A stretch of DNA of 64,000 bases, taken from Bacteroidota bacterium. GTDB taxonomy: Bacteria; Bacteroidota; Ignavibacteria; UBA10030; UBA8401. The notes under the pieces are model-generated. The model was not told the DNA's origin. It worked only from the letters and a program-made list of their open reading frames with translations, and made no database searches. The stretch covers positions 1,426,001 to 1,490,000 of the forward strand of contig JBBAAO010000001.1 of assembly GCA_041658205.1 (NCBI GenBank). The letters run 5' to 3'. Each line of letters starts with the position of its first letter. The stretch's first letter is position 1. The position numbers were made by a program, and so were the translations under genes. Of this stretch, positions 17,224-26,552 are shown piece by piece.

Positions 17224-19536
17224 ATGTTTGGTGCTGCAATAATCAAAATTGCATTTGCGTCATCGATCCTATCTACGGTATTCTACTTTATTGTTCATAA
17301 GAATGCCTCGGAGCAGGTGAAAAAGTTTGCACGGTTATTTTATGAACTTGCCGTTGCAAGTATTGTTGCTGCGTCGGTGCTGCTGTTATACTTTATACTG
17401 ACTCATCAATTCCAGTACTATTATGTTTGGAATTATAGTTCCACAGATCTCCCTCTTTCATTATTAATCTCAACGTTTTATGCCGGCCAGGAAGGAAGCT
17501 TTATGTTATGGGCTTTGTATACCGGCATTATTGGATTGGTATTACTTCGCTATACAGCGAAGAGAGGATATGAAGCGGAATTCATGGCTGTGTTTTCTGC
17601 GATCTTTTCGTTTTTAATTTTGATGCTTGTCGTAAAGAATCCCTTCAAACCAATATGGGAACAGTTCTCCACAGAACTTCTTCATGTTGGTGAAATTCCA
17701 AGTACAACAACGAACTTTATTTGGGTAGACCAAGCACGAGGACTGTGGGCTCAAATACCATTGGAAGGGAAGGGGTTGAATGCATTACTGCAGAATTACT
17801 GGATGGTCATTCATCCGCAGATACTATTTAGCGGTTTCACTTCTATGTCAATTCCATTTGCGTATGCAGTAGCCGGTATGATGAAGAAAGATTATGTCAG
17901 TTGGATTCGTGTTGCAACACCTTGGACTGTTTTTGGCGCAATGATGCTTGGTACCGGAATTATTCTCGGCGGATATTGGGCATACGAAACACTTGGATGG
18001 GGTGGATACTGGGGATGGGATCCGGTAGAAAATTCTTCATTGGTTCCTTGGTTAGTATGTGTTGCATCCATTCATACGATGCTTGCTCAACGAAAAAATG
18101 GGACATACATTAAGACCAATTTTGTATTGAGTATGTTTTGTTTTCTGCTGGTGCTCTATTCAACATTCCTCACAAGAAGCGGTGTTCTTGGTGAAACATC
18201 AGTTCATTCATTTGTTGACCCCGGCATGTGGGTGTATTGGCTGTTATTGCTTGTGATAGGATTATTTACTGCACTCGGATTTGGATTACTCTTCAAACGA
18301 TGGAAAGAAATGCCTGTCGTACCTGTGCAACACACACTTGTGTCACGTGAATTTGCATTATTTCTTGGCGCATCATCTCTCGTATTTGCCTCTATTTTTA
18401 TTGTTATAGGAACCTCATCTCCGATTATTACGAATATTCTTAAAGGAAAAATTTCTGCGGTCGATCCTTCGTTTTATATTACAACGACGCTTCCGTTAGG
18501 TATTGCTATAGCCTTGCTTGCTGGCATCGGTCAATTATTATGGTGGCAGAGTTCAAGAACGGATGCTTTGTTAAAACAACTCATAGCACCGTTATCTCTG
18601 GCAACGATATTTACAATTGTTACTTTTTTGATGGGTGCAACGCATGTTGCTATGATTATCTTTATTTTTGCTTCGGCATTTGCATTATTCACTAACACGA
18701 TCGTCGGTTTTAAGATTGTGCAAGGAAATCCCAAAATGGCGGGAGGTGCGCTGGCACATATAGGTATAGCGATTATGTTCCTGGGATTTGTAGCATCAGC
18801 AAAATATGATAGCGTTAAAACATTAAATTTAGAACAAGGGAAAGAAGTGGAAGCGCTTGGATATAAAATAAAATATGTCGGTTATCAGCCGATGGAGCGT
18901 GGTCGTTTTGGATTTAATGTTGAAGTCGAAAAAGATGGAAGTAAATTTGTCGTTACACCCGTTATGTTTAAAGAAAGTGAAGAAGGATCTCTCATTCGAA
19001 ATCCTGATATCGTCAATATGATTACAAAAGATTTTTATGTCTCTCCGCTATCTTTGGAAGTTCCGGAAGAGTCAGGGGATGATCATTCGCTGACATTGAC
19101 CAAAGGAAAAACTGAAACTTTTGAAGGGATGAAAATACAATATTTAGACTATTCATTCACCCAATCGAAAGAAAAAGGGAATTATTTAGTGATGAATATT
19201 GAAGTGACAAGGAATGGGAAAAAGGACATTGTTCACCCAACGATGTCCAATAAAGGGGGACAGCCGACATTTGCTGAAGCCACCCTCCCCAATACCGATA
19301 TATCCTTTCTCATTAAAGGAATGAATCCAAGTAAAAATGATGAAGAAGCGAGTGTAACATTAGAGGTAAAGGGATTGCACGGAGAATCAGTATCGAAAGC
19401 ACCTAAAGCCGAAACACTTGTTGTTGAAGCCAGTATTAAACCGTATATCAATTTAGTCTGGATTGGAACGTTTGCATTGATCGGAGGATTTCTTATTACC
19501 ATCGTGCGACGAGTACAAGAAGTAATGAAGAAGTAA
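17224..19536 (+). CDS. ccmF: Cytochrome c heme lyase subunit CcmF
   Basis: This 770-residue membrane protein carries the WWD motif WGGYWGWDPVENSSLVPWL (about residues 259-277), flanked by the conserved His regions of CcmF (HPQILF before it, SIHTML after it). It has multiple membrane spans and a large soluble C-terminal domain (about 530-740) before a last span. CcmF joins heme to the CxxCH motifs of apocytochromes. Length is slightly more than the usual ~650 residues, owing to the C-terminal domain. The operon ends with a strong terminator 25 bases downstream. Confidence 0.95.
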   Translation: MFGAAIIKIAFASSILSTVFYFIVHKNASEQVKKFARLFYELAVASIVAASVLLLYFILTHQFQYYYVWNYSSTDLPLSLLISTFYAGQEGSFMLWALYTGIIGLVLLRYTAKRGYEAEFMAVFSAIFSFLILMLVVKNPFKPIWEQFSTELLHVGEIPSTTTNFIWVDQARGLWAQIPLEGKGLNALLQNYWMVIHPQILFSGFTSMSIPFAYAVAGMMKKDYVSWIRVATPWTVFGAMMLGTGIILGGYWAYETLGWGGYWGWDPVENSSLVPWLVCVASIHTMLAQRKNGTYIKTNFVLSMFCFLLVLYSTFLTRSGVLGETSVHSFVDPGMWVYWLLLLVIGLFTALGFGLLFKRWKEMPVVPVQHTLVSREFALFLGASSLVFASIFIVIGTSSPIITNILKGKISAVDPSFYITTTLPLGIAIALLAGIGQLLWWQSSRTDALLKQLIAPLSLATIFTIVTFLMGATHVAMIIFIFASAFALFTNTIVGFKIVQGNPKMAGGALAHIGIAIMFLGFVASAKYDSVKTLNLEQGKEVEALGYKIKYVGYQPMERGRFGFNVEVEKDGSKFVVTPVMFKESEEGSLIRNPDIVNMITKDFYVSPLSLEVPEESGDDHSLTLTKGKTETFEGMKIQYLDYSFTQSKEKGNYLVMNIEVTRNGKKDIVHPTMSNKGGQPTFAEATLPNTDISFLIKGMNPSKNDEEASVTLEVKGLHGESVSKAPKAETLVVEASIKPYINLVWIGTFALIGGFLITIVRRVQEVMKK

Positions 19537-19559
19537 TTTGTATGAGTAGAAAAACAATA

Positions 19560-19588
19560 AGGCCGGCTGATTGCCGGCTTTTTTGTTT
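19560..19588. terminator. Bidirectional terminator between ccmF and a minus-strand gene
   Basis: GCCGGC (19562-19567) and GCCGGC (19573-19578) form a GC-rich stem with a 5-base loop, flanked by A on the left and a T run on the right. It lies between convergent genes and can serve both strands. Confidence 0.85.
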
Positions 19589-20212
19589 TTAAAGACGGGT
19601 TCTCCATTGCTGTACGAGATTCTTATCGATCCGAATTTGTCCTGCAACAATCTTACTTGGAATCGGTTCGGGATAATATTTTTGACAACAGGCATATGCT
19701 TCAAGACTTTCCATATTCCAATAGGATGGACAATTAGCACAATGGATATCATTACCGTCAAGATAAAAATCATTTGATCTGCATGATTCGCTAATGCTCA
19801 TTGCAGTGACAACTTTTCCGCGAGGTGTCACATAGAGCAAAATTGGCACTGTTTGTATCCCTTCAGGATCGTTCACTCGAACAATTCGGTAATTCAAAAC
19901 CACATCAGACGGAATAATAATATCATTACCATCCATGGTTGCTGACATTTTATTACTCATGATTTTTCCCGATGCAGCGGAAACTCCATATCCAACGGAT
20001 GGTTGATGATCTATCACCGGATGATACGTCCGATTGATCGTATTAAAAAAATAGGTAATTCCTAAAACGAGGACTAATGCGAGTATTCCGGCTGAGACCA
20101 GTTTGATATACTTTTGTTGTTTTGATTGTTCAACTACCACCAATGTCTTGCCGCATTGTAAACAGACAATAGCATTGCTAAGTTGTTGTGAACCGCAGTG
20201 AGGGCACGTCAT
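19589..20212 (-). CDS. Zinc-ribbon membrane protein of unknown function
   Basis: The 207-residue protein starts with a zinc ribbon (CPHCGSQQLSNAIVCLQCGK, residues 3-22), then one membrane span (about 36-52). A C-terminal soluble domain follows, with a possible second Cys cluster (CRSND, CANC, ACCQKYY). No family could be named. It ends next to the ccmF terminator and is 8 bases downstream of bshB1, so it is likely co-transcribed with it. Extracytoplasmic placement of the Cys-rich part is inference. Confidence 0.7.
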   Translation of the reverse strand: MTCPHCGSQQLSNAIVCLQCGKTLVVVEQSKQQKYIKLVSAGILALVLVLGITYFFNTINRTYHPVIDHQPSVGYGVSAASGKIMSNKMSATMDGNDIIIPSDVVLNYRIVRVNDPEGIQTVPILLYVTPRGKVVTAMSISESCRSNDFYLDGNDIHCANCPSYWNMESLEAYACCQKYYPEPIPSKIVAGQIRIDKNLVQQWRTRL

Positions 20213-20220
20213 GAAATCTC

Positions 20221-20940
20221 CTATATCAACACGTCAAAAAATGAATTAAAACCAAGTGGTTCAATACTAAAAAATGGCTCACCATATTCAACATTAATAT
20301 GCGATCCAAAGTGCCTGTCCCGAGCATAAATTGATTCTAAAAATAATCTGGAAGAAAGAATTGTTTCTCGTTCTTTGCTTTTTGGGTTATAGAATTGTGA
20401 TTCAAATGCCATAAGCGATTTAATTTTTGTTTCATAAACGTCTGAAACGTCTACAATGAATGTCGGTGGGAATTCATATTTTTGCATAAAATGAAAATAT
20501 TTTTTGGGGCGGAATGGCGCCTGTCTTTTGCCTTGATAATTCGTCGATATCTTTTCCAAACCACTGTAAAACCATGCTTCTCTACACAATCGGTGAGTAT
20601 GTTCATGATCTGGATGCCGTTCAAGCCAATGTGGAAATAGAAGGATACTTGGCTGATAGAATCGTATAATCTGAATTATTTTCTTAATATTTGTTTGATT
20701 GACTTCAATGTTACCGTCAGGAAATCCAAGATTCATTCTTGTAGGAACACCGAGAATTTTTGTGGCAGTCTCAGCTTCTTTCTTTCTGATTGCACGGCTT
20801 CCACGCGTTCCAAGTTCTCCTTCTGTAAGGTCAAGGATTCCAACCTTTTTTCCCTGTTTGATTAATTTTGCAACAGTTGCCGAGCATGATAATTCAATAT
20901 CATCCGGGTGAGCTCCAATTGCGAGTACGTCTAGCTTCAT
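20221..20940 (-). CDS. bshB1: Bacillithiol biosynthesis deacetylase BshB1 (PIG-L family)
   Basis: This 239-residue zinc hydrolase has AHPDDIEL (about residues 8-15) and HPDHEHTHRL as metal-binding motifs, with the BshB1-like stretch LDLTEGELGTRGS and LGFPDG. It removes the acetyl group of GlcNAc-malate in the synthesis of bacillithiol. The ATG at 20940 (MKLDVLAIG) is preferred over one at 20982, which would add a basic, unmatched extension. BshA and BshC were not found in the window, so pathway presence is inferred from this gene alone. Confidence 0.85.
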   Translation of the reverse strand: MKLDVLAIGAHPDDIELSCSATVAKLIKQGKKVGILDLTEGELGTRGSRAIRKKEAETATKILGVPTRMNLGFPDGNIEVNQTNIKKIIQIIRFYQPSILLFPHWLERHPDHEHTHRLCREAWFYSGLEKISTNYQGKRQAPFRPKKYFHFMQKYEFPPTFIVDVSDVYETKIKSLMAFESQFYNPKSKERETILSSRLFLESIYARDRHFGSHINVEYGEPFFSIEPLGFNSFFDVLI

Positions 20941-21002
20941 AGTTTTTATTTTCAATATAATGAAGGTTTTTCTTATTCGCACTCTTTCGTTATATTTAAT
21001 CT
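20941..21002. promoter_or_regulatory. Divergent promoter region, bshB1 / xseA
   Basis: 62 bases separate the divergent starts of bshB1 and xseA. The stretch is AT-rich with TATAAT-like and TTATATT sequences on each strand. No convincing paired -35/-10 set was fixed, so only the region is reported. Confidence 0.45.
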
Positions 21003-22199
21003 ATGAGTGATAAGAAAATACTTACGGTAACTGAATTGACTCGCCAGATTAAAGGGGTCTTAGAACTTGGGTTTACACAAGTTTGGATTCAAGGAGAGAT
21101 CTCGAATTTCAAATTGCACTCATCCGGACATTTATATTTTACCTTAAAAGACGAACAGGCTCAAATCTCGGCAGTCATGTGGAAAAGCAGAGCCGGTCAA
21201 CTGTTATTTCGCCCGCAAGATGGAATGAAAGTAATGATTCGAGGAAACATCACTCTGTACGAACCTCGCGGCAGCTATCAAATTGATTGTCAACAAATTC
21301 AACCTCTCGGCAAAGGTGAATTGCAAATTGCATTTGAGCAATTGAAACAACGACTTCTTGAGGAAGGATTATTCGACAGTGAACATAAGAAACCAATTCC
21401 TGCGTATCCCCAAAAGATAGGAATCGTTACATCGCCAACCGGTGCCGCGATTCGAGATATGATCTCTGTTTTAACACGAAGATTTCCCGCAGTCGAAGTA
21501 ATTTTTGTCGCTGTAAAAGTGCAGGGAATAGGAGCTGCTGAAGAAATAGCTCAAGCTGTGGAAGATCTCAACCGACAACACCTTGTTGATGTCATGATTG
21601 TCGGCAGAGGAGGAGGATCATTAGAAGATCTTTGGGCTTTTAATGAAGAAATTGTTGCCAGAGCGATTTTTTCATCAAAAATTCCTGTCGTCAGCGCCGT
21701 AGGTCACGAAATAGATTTTAGTATCTGTGATTTTGTTGCTGATTTACGAGCTCCGACACCTTCTGCGGCAGCTGAACTTGTTGTGAAGGACAAGAGTGAG
21801 GTCGTTGAACTTATACGCAATTTTTGCTATACTATAAACAATTCAGTAATAAATACAGTGCATTCACATAAACAAACGATCGCACATCTAACGCAAAGTT
21901 ATTCGTTTAATAAGCCAAATGATTTGATTCGCCAACGAAGCCAGCAGATAGATGAGTTACACCGCAGACTTGAACAAAATCTTGTCCATAATTTTCAAAT
22001 GACAAAGCAACATTCTCAAACGCTTTCAGCAAGGATCAATTCTCTGAACCCAAAATCTGTGCTGAAACGGGGATACACGATCATTCGACAAGAGAATACA
22101 GTCATAGCAGGGTTGAAGGAAGCGAAGATATCAAAGCCCGGCACAATAGAATTCTACGACGGTATTGCTGAAATTGAAATTATAGGAAAGAGAAAGTAA
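21003..22199 (+). CDS. xseA: Exodeoxyribonuclease VII large subunit
   Basis: The 398-residue protein has an N-terminal OB-fold (about residues 5-100; VWIQGEISNFKLHSSGHLYF) and the catalytic region with GIVTSPTGAAIRDM, VGRGGGSLEDLWAFN and VSAVGHEIDFSICDFVADLR. A helical coil follows and a C-terminal LKRGYTI segment. The enzyme trims single-stranded DNA ends with XseB. The stop codon overlaps the xseB ATG (TAATG). Confidence 0.96.
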   Translation: MSDKKILTVTELTRQIKGVLELGFTQVWIQGEISNFKLHSSGHLYFTLKDEQAQISAVMWKSRAGQLLFRPQDGMKVMIRGNITLYEPRGSYQIDCQQIQPLGKGELQIAFEQLKQRLLEEGLFDSEHKKPIPAYPQKIGIVTSPTGAAIRDMISVLTRRFPAVEVIFVAVKVQGIGAAEEIAQAVEDLNRQHLVDVMIVGRGGGSLEDLWAFNEEIVARAIFSSKIPVVSAVGHEIDFSICDFVADLRAPTPSAAAELVVKDKSEVVELIRNFCYTINNSVINTVHSHKQTIAHLTQSYSFNKPNDLIRQRSQQIDELHRRLEQNLVHNFQMTKQHSQTLSARINSLNPKSVLKRGYTIIRQENTVIAGLKEAKISKPGTIEFYDGIAEIEIIGKRK

Positions 22200-22432
22200 T
22201 GGCAAAGAAGGAAGTAAAACATTCTTTTGAACAATCCCTGGCCCGATTGGAAAAAATAGTATTACTGCTAGAGCAGGGAGATGTCTCTCTTGAAGAATCC
22301 TTATCGATGTTTGAAGAGGGAATTGTTCTTTCCAAAGAATGTATGGAGACTCTGAACAAAGCTGAAATACGAATCAAACAATTATCAAAAGATCTTAACG
22401 GAAAACTACAATTGACGGACTTTGAAGAGTAA
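22199..22432 (+). CDS. xseB: Exodeoxyribonuclease VII small subunit
   Basis: This 77-residue helical protein has the family signature FEQSLARLEKIVLLLEQGD and SLEESLSMFEEGI. It forms the heteromer with XseA, whose gene stop overlaps its start. Its own stop overlaps the dxs ATG, so xseA, xseB and dxs form a tightly linked unit. Confidence 0.95.
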   Translation: MAKKEVKHSFEQSLARLEKIVLLLEQGDVSLEESLSMFEEGIVLSKECMETLNKAEIRIKQLSKDLNGKLQLTDFEE

Positions 22433-24372
22433 TGGAATCATCAGAATCAAAATTTTTACCTTTTATCGATACACCGGACGATCTTCGGAAACTTGACGTC
22501 TCTTCCTTACGCACTGTCTGTTCTGAAGTGCGTGAATTTTTGGTGGATTCTGTTTCTAAAACTGGAGGACATCTCGGTGCAGGATTGGGAGCAGTTGAAT
22601 TAACAGTAGCGCTTCATTATGTCTTCAATACACCCATCGATAAACTAGTTTGGGATACTGGACATCAAGCATATCCTCATAAAATTCTCACTGGTCGAAA
22701 AAATAGACTTCATACCATCCGACAAAAAGGAGGTTTAAGCGGATTTTTACGACGTGATGAAAGTGAGTATGATACTTTTGGTGGCGGCCATGCCAATACC
22801 GCTATCTCAGCAGCTTTAGGAATGGCTACTGCAAGAGATTTTGCTAAAAAAGATTTTAAGGTCGTTGCAATCGTTGGTGACGGTTCTTTAACAGGAGGTA
22901 TGGCATATGAAGCACTGAATAATGCCGGCATTCTGAAAAAAGATATGATTGTAGTTCTGAGTGATAATAAAATGGTTTCTCTCTCAGCAAATAACCCTAC
23001 GCTCTGGTCGCTGCATAATTATTTCTCTGAAGCGTTAACACATCCTACATACAATAAATTTAAAGCGAATGTATGGGATCTTACAGGAAAGTTGGATACG
23101 TTCGGTGATCGTTTACGAAGTGTTGCAGGAAAACTTGAGAGAGGTGTTAAAGCAGTCGTTACGCCGGGAATGATGTTCGAAGCAATGGGTTTCCGTTACT
23201 TTGGTCCATTTAATGGACATAATGTCGTCAAATTAGTGGAAATCCTTGAGCATGTAAAAGAATTAAAAGGCCCTATTCTGTTGCACATCAATACAGAAAA
23301 AGGGAAAGGGTATGAACCGGCTGAAAGAGATGCAGCTAAATTGCATGGTGTTACACCGTTTGATAAAGAAACCGGAATTTCTCCTAAATCTTCAGCACCC
23401 GCAGCGTATACAAAAATCTTTGGAAATGCACTTGTGGAGATCTGCAAAGAAAACCCAAAGGTCGTAGGAATTACCGCTGCTATGCCCGATGGAACCGGAC
23501 TTGATATTTTACAACAAGCAATACCTGAACGTTTCTTTGATGTAGGAATTGCAGAACAGCATGCGGTAACATTTGCGGCAGGTATGGCAACCGAAGGATA
23601 TATTCCGGTGGTTGCAATTTATTCGACTTTTTTACAACGAGCTTTTGATCAAATCATTCATGACGTTTCACTTCAGGATCTTCATGTTGTTTTCGTTTTA
23701 GACCGAGCAGGCCTTGTGGGTGCCGATGGGCCTACTCATCATGGTGCGTTGGATTTATCCTACCTACGGTGTGTTCCAAATATGATCATTATGGCTCCTA
23801 AAGATGAAAATGAATTGCGCGACATGTTATATACTGCCGTTGAACAACGAAACTGCCCTGTAGCCATCCGATACCCGCGGGGGAATTCCCTTGGAATTGC
23901 ATTGAAACCAAAATTTGAAAAATTGATTATTGGAAAATCAGAAACTGTTCGCACAGGACAGGATGTTGCAATCCTTGCGATTGGAACTATGGTAGCTCAA
24001 TCCTTAAAAGCAGCCGAATTATTGGAAAAAGATGGCATATTGGCTGAAGTTGTTAACATGCGTTTTGTAAAACCGCTTGACCTGGATCTTCTTGAAAATA
24101 TATCTCAACGGTTCACCAATATTGTCACAGTTGAAGAAAATAGTGTTATTGGAGGATTTGGTTCCGCAGTTGTTGAAGCGTTGGCGAATATGAATAAGAC
24201 ACATCTGAATATCAAAATTCACGGTCTATCAGATGGATATGTAACACATGGGACTCCTACTGAACTGTTACAAATCACCAAACTTGATGCATCTGGTATA
24301 GCCTCGGTAGTAAAAGAATTTCATTCACAACACGCACAACAAACAATACTTCCGGGAAGAAAGGCACAATGA
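22432..24372 (+). CDS. dxs: 1-deoxy-D-xylulose-5-phosphate synthase
   Basis: The 646-residue thiamine-diphosphate enzyme makes the first intermediate of the MEP isoprenoid pathway from pyruvate and glyceraldehyde 3-phosphate. VWDTGHQAYPHKILTGR, GGGHANTAIS and GDGSLTGGMAYEALNNAG mark the cofactor domain; GIAEQHAVTFAAGMA and DRAGLVGADGPTHHG the middle domain. A C-terminal transketolase domain follows. Full length and intact. xseB-dxs linkage is common in bacteria. The stop overlaps the next gene by ATGA. Confidence 0.97.
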   Translation: MESSESKFLPFIDTPDDLRKLDVSSLRTVCSEVREFLVDSVSKTGGHLGAGLGAVELTVALHYVFNTPIDKLVWDTGHQAYPHKILTGRKNRLHTIRQKGGLSGFLRRDESEYDTFGGGHANTAISAALGMATARDFAKKDFKVVAIVGDGSLTGGMAYEALNNAGILKKDMIVVLSDNKMVSLSANNPTLWSLHNYFSEALTHPTYNKFKANVWDLTGKLDTFGDRLRSVAGKLERGVKAVVTPGMMFEAMGFRYFGPFNGHNVVKLVEILEHVKELKGPILLHINTEKGKGYEPAERDAAKLHGVTPFDKETGISPKSSAPAAYTKIFGNALVEICKENPKVVGITAAMPDGTGLDILQQAIPERFFDVGIAEQHAVTFAAGMATEGYIPVVAIYSTFLQRAFDQIIHDVSLQDLHVVFVLDRAGLVGADGPTHHGALDLSYLRCVPNMIIMAPKDENELRDMLYTAVEQRNCPVAIRYPRGNSLGIALKPKFEKLIIGKSETVRTGQDVAILAIGTMVAQSLKAAELLEKDGILAEVVNMRFVKPLDLDLLENISQRFTNIVTVEENSVIGGFGSAVVEALANMNKTHLNIKIHGLSDGYVTHGTPTELLQITKLDASGIASVVKEFHSQHAQQTILPGRKAQ

Positions 24373-25391
24373 GCTCAGCCGAAGGAAAAATTGAAAAAGC
24401 GAGAATCGGCATTGTCGGATTAGGATGGATCGCTCAAGTATTTCATCTTCCAATCTTATCGAAATTGCCGGATGTTGAAATTGCATGCGTATGCGACAGA
24501 GACAAAAATCGTGCACGTGCAATTGCCGAAAAATACGGGATAAAACATTTTTACACCGATTATCAAGAGATGTTGAAGAATGAAGACCTTCACGCTGTTG
24601 ATATTTGCACCTCCACAGATGTTCATAAAGAAGTTTCCATCGCAAGTTTGGAAACGAAATGCGATGTATTCGTGGAGAAACCGATTGCGCGTAAACTGAC
24701 GGAAGCTATTGCCATAGCAGAATCAGCAAAAAAGAATAAACGAAAAATTATGGTTGGAATGAATCATCGATTTAGACCTGACACCATGATGTTGCGCAGT
24801 TTTATTGAAAACAGTGAACTGGGAAAAATTTTCTATGCAAAAGCCGGATGGTTGAAGAAACCTTCCTCCGAAGGAACTTGGTTCTCACAAAAAGAGATGT
24901 CCGGTGGCGGTGTAATTCTGGATATGGGTATTGTAATGCTCGACCTTGCAATGTGGATGACAGGATATCCGGAAGTATCGCGAGTTAATGCAATGAATTA
25001 TTCTCATAAAACTAAAGTGGAAGATTCATCTGTTGCATATATCACCATGAAAAATGGTACAACGATTACGATTGAAGTCAGCTGGAATTTTCATATAGAA
25101 AATGAACTCTACTACTGTAATATTTATGGTGAACAAGGTAGCGGCAAAATTAACCCTTTAACAATCCACAAGGAAATGCACGGAAGTGTCGTCAATGTCA
25201 CTCCGTTAAAGACCGACACTTCGCAAAATGCTTTAAAAAAATCTTATGAAAACGAATTAAAACATTTCGTTGGTTCCGTACGTGGAATACATCCTGTTAT
25301 TTCAACAGCACAGGAAGCTGTCCTGCGAATGAAGATTGTTGATGCAATTTACACTTCTGCCGTTAAAGGCAAAGAAATCACTTTTAAATAA
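24369..25391 (+). CDS. Gfo/Idh/MocA family oxidoreductase
   Basis: This 340-residue protein has an N-terminal Rossmann fold (IGIVGLGWIAQVFHLP, about residues 12-27), the VEKPIAR motif with the family's catalytic-region Lys (about 96-102), and a C-terminal alpha/beta domain with GGGVILDMGIVMLD. Members oxidise or reduce sugars and related substrates with NAD(P). The substrate is not readable. Coupling to dxs by ATGA may only reflect compact gene packing. A terminator follows. Confidence 0.9.
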   Translation: MSSAEGKIEKARIGIVGLGWIAQVFHLPILSKLPDVEIACVCDRDKNRARAIAEKYGIKHFYTDYQEMLKNEDLHAVDICTSTDVHKEVSIASLETKCDVFVEKPIARKLTEAIAIAESAKKNKRKIMVGMNHRFRPDTMMLRSFIENSELGKIFYAKAGWLKKPSSEGTWFSQKEMSGGGVILDMGIVMLDLAMWMTGYPEVSRVNAMNYSHKTKVEDSSVAYITMKNGTTITIEVSWNFHIENELYYCNIYGEQGSGKINPLTIHKEMHGSVVNVTPLKTDTSQNALKKSYENELKHFVGSVRGIHPVISTAQEAVLRMKIVDAIYTSAVKGKEITFK

Positions 25392-25412
25392 TCCTTTGAA
25401 CGTTTTGAAGAT

Positions 25413-25450
25413 AAGACATCGCGAATTTCATTTTTCGTGATGTCTTTTTT
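25413..25450 (+). terminator. Terminator after the Gfo/Idh oxidoreductase
   Basis: AAGACATCGCGAA (25413-25425) pairs with TTCGTGATGTCTT (25434-25446) and a T run follows. The stem covers the first possible ribD starts (25437, 25440), which argues for translation of ribD from 25461. Confidence 0.85.
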
Positions 25451-25460
25451 ATTTGTGTCT

Positions 25461-26552
25461 ATGATTCGTGATGATGAATATTGGATGAACCGTTGTTTGA
25501 TCCTTGCAAAACGAGGAATGGGATTTGTCAGCCCTAATCCACTCGTTGGAGCAGTTATTGTCAAAAATGGTTCTAAAATTGGTGAAGGATATCATGAACA
25601 GTTTGGGGATCCACACGCAGAGATCAATGCCATAAGAGACGCGTTACAAAAGAAGCAAGATCTTTTTGGAGCAACTATCTATATAAATTTGGAACCATGT
25701 TTTCATTATGGAAAGACTCCGCCATGTGTTGATGCGATTATAAGACATGGTTTTTCGCGAGTTGTGGTGGCGATGGACGATCCAAATCCACTCGTTGCAG
25801 GCAAAAGCATTAAGAAACTGAAAGAACATGGCATTAAGGTTATCGGCGGGATTTTAAGAAAACAAGCCAATGCATTGAATGAAAAATTTATTATTCATAT
25901 TCTGCGAAATAAGCCGTTTGTTGCACTAAAGGCTGCGCAAACCTCAGACGGGTTTATCGCTCAGCACAATGGTAAAGGTAAATGGATTACGAATCTTCAA
26001 TCCAGAAAACATGTTCACCGACTTCGGAGTGAATATGATGCAATTCTTGTAGGTGCAAATACAGTCATTCAAGATGATCCTTTATTAACAGTGCGAGGGA
26101 TTAAAAGACCAAACCCTGTCCGCGTTATTGTTGATGGACATTTTTCTGTTCCAATAACGAGCAGAATATTTAATAGTGAAGCAAAGACAATCTTGTATAC
26201 ATTAAAACAGAGCGCCGTTAAAGATATTTCCAAAAGAAAATATTTGAAGCGAAAAGGTATTGAAATAATTTCTCTAAAGAGTCACCATGGAATATTAAAT
26301 ATTGCTGATATTCTGCAAGATTTACATAAAAGAAAAATAGGATCTGTATTCGTAGAGGGTGGTCAGAGAATATTTACTCAATTTATGGATGCTCGTTGTG
26401 TTAATAAAATGTATATTTTTGAAGCAAAGAAGAAATATGAAGATGGCGTAAAAACTTTCGGAAATATTTCGGTATCTTATAAAAAGAAACTTATTTTAGA
26501 TAAATATTTCGGAACTGACAGGTTTCGGGAATATACGGTAGAGTATCCATGA
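25461..26552 (+). CDS. ribD: Riboflavin biosynthesis deaminase/reductase RibD
   Basis: The bifunctional enzyme has an N-terminal zinc deaminase domain (HAEINAI and PCFHYGKTPPC hold the Zn ligands and catalytic Glu) and a C-terminal reductase domain with ALKAAQTSDGFIA, VGANTVIQDDPLLTVR and FVEGGQ. It carries out the second and third steps from GTP to riboflavin. The start at 25461 (363 residues) is chosen because earlier in-frame starts lie inside a terminator stem. The stop overlaps the next gene by ATGA. Confidence 0.94.
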   Translation: MIRDDEYWMNRCLILAKRGMGFVSPNPLVGAVIVKNGSKIGEGYHEQFGDPHAEINAIRDALQKKQDLFGATIYINLEPCFHYGKTPPCVDAIIRHGFSRVVVAMDDPNPLVAGKSIKKLKEHGIKVIGGILRKQANALNEKFIIHILRNKPFVALKAAQTSDGFIAQHNGKGKWITNLQSRKHVHRLRSEYDAILVGANTVIQDDPLLTVRGIKRPNPVRVIVDGHFSVPITSRIFNSEAKTILYTLKQSAVKDISKRKYLKRKGIEIISLKSHHGILNIADILQDLHKRKIGSVFVEGGQRIFTQFMDARCVNKMYIFEAKKKYEDGVKTFGNISVSYKKKLILDKYFGTDRFREYTVEYP

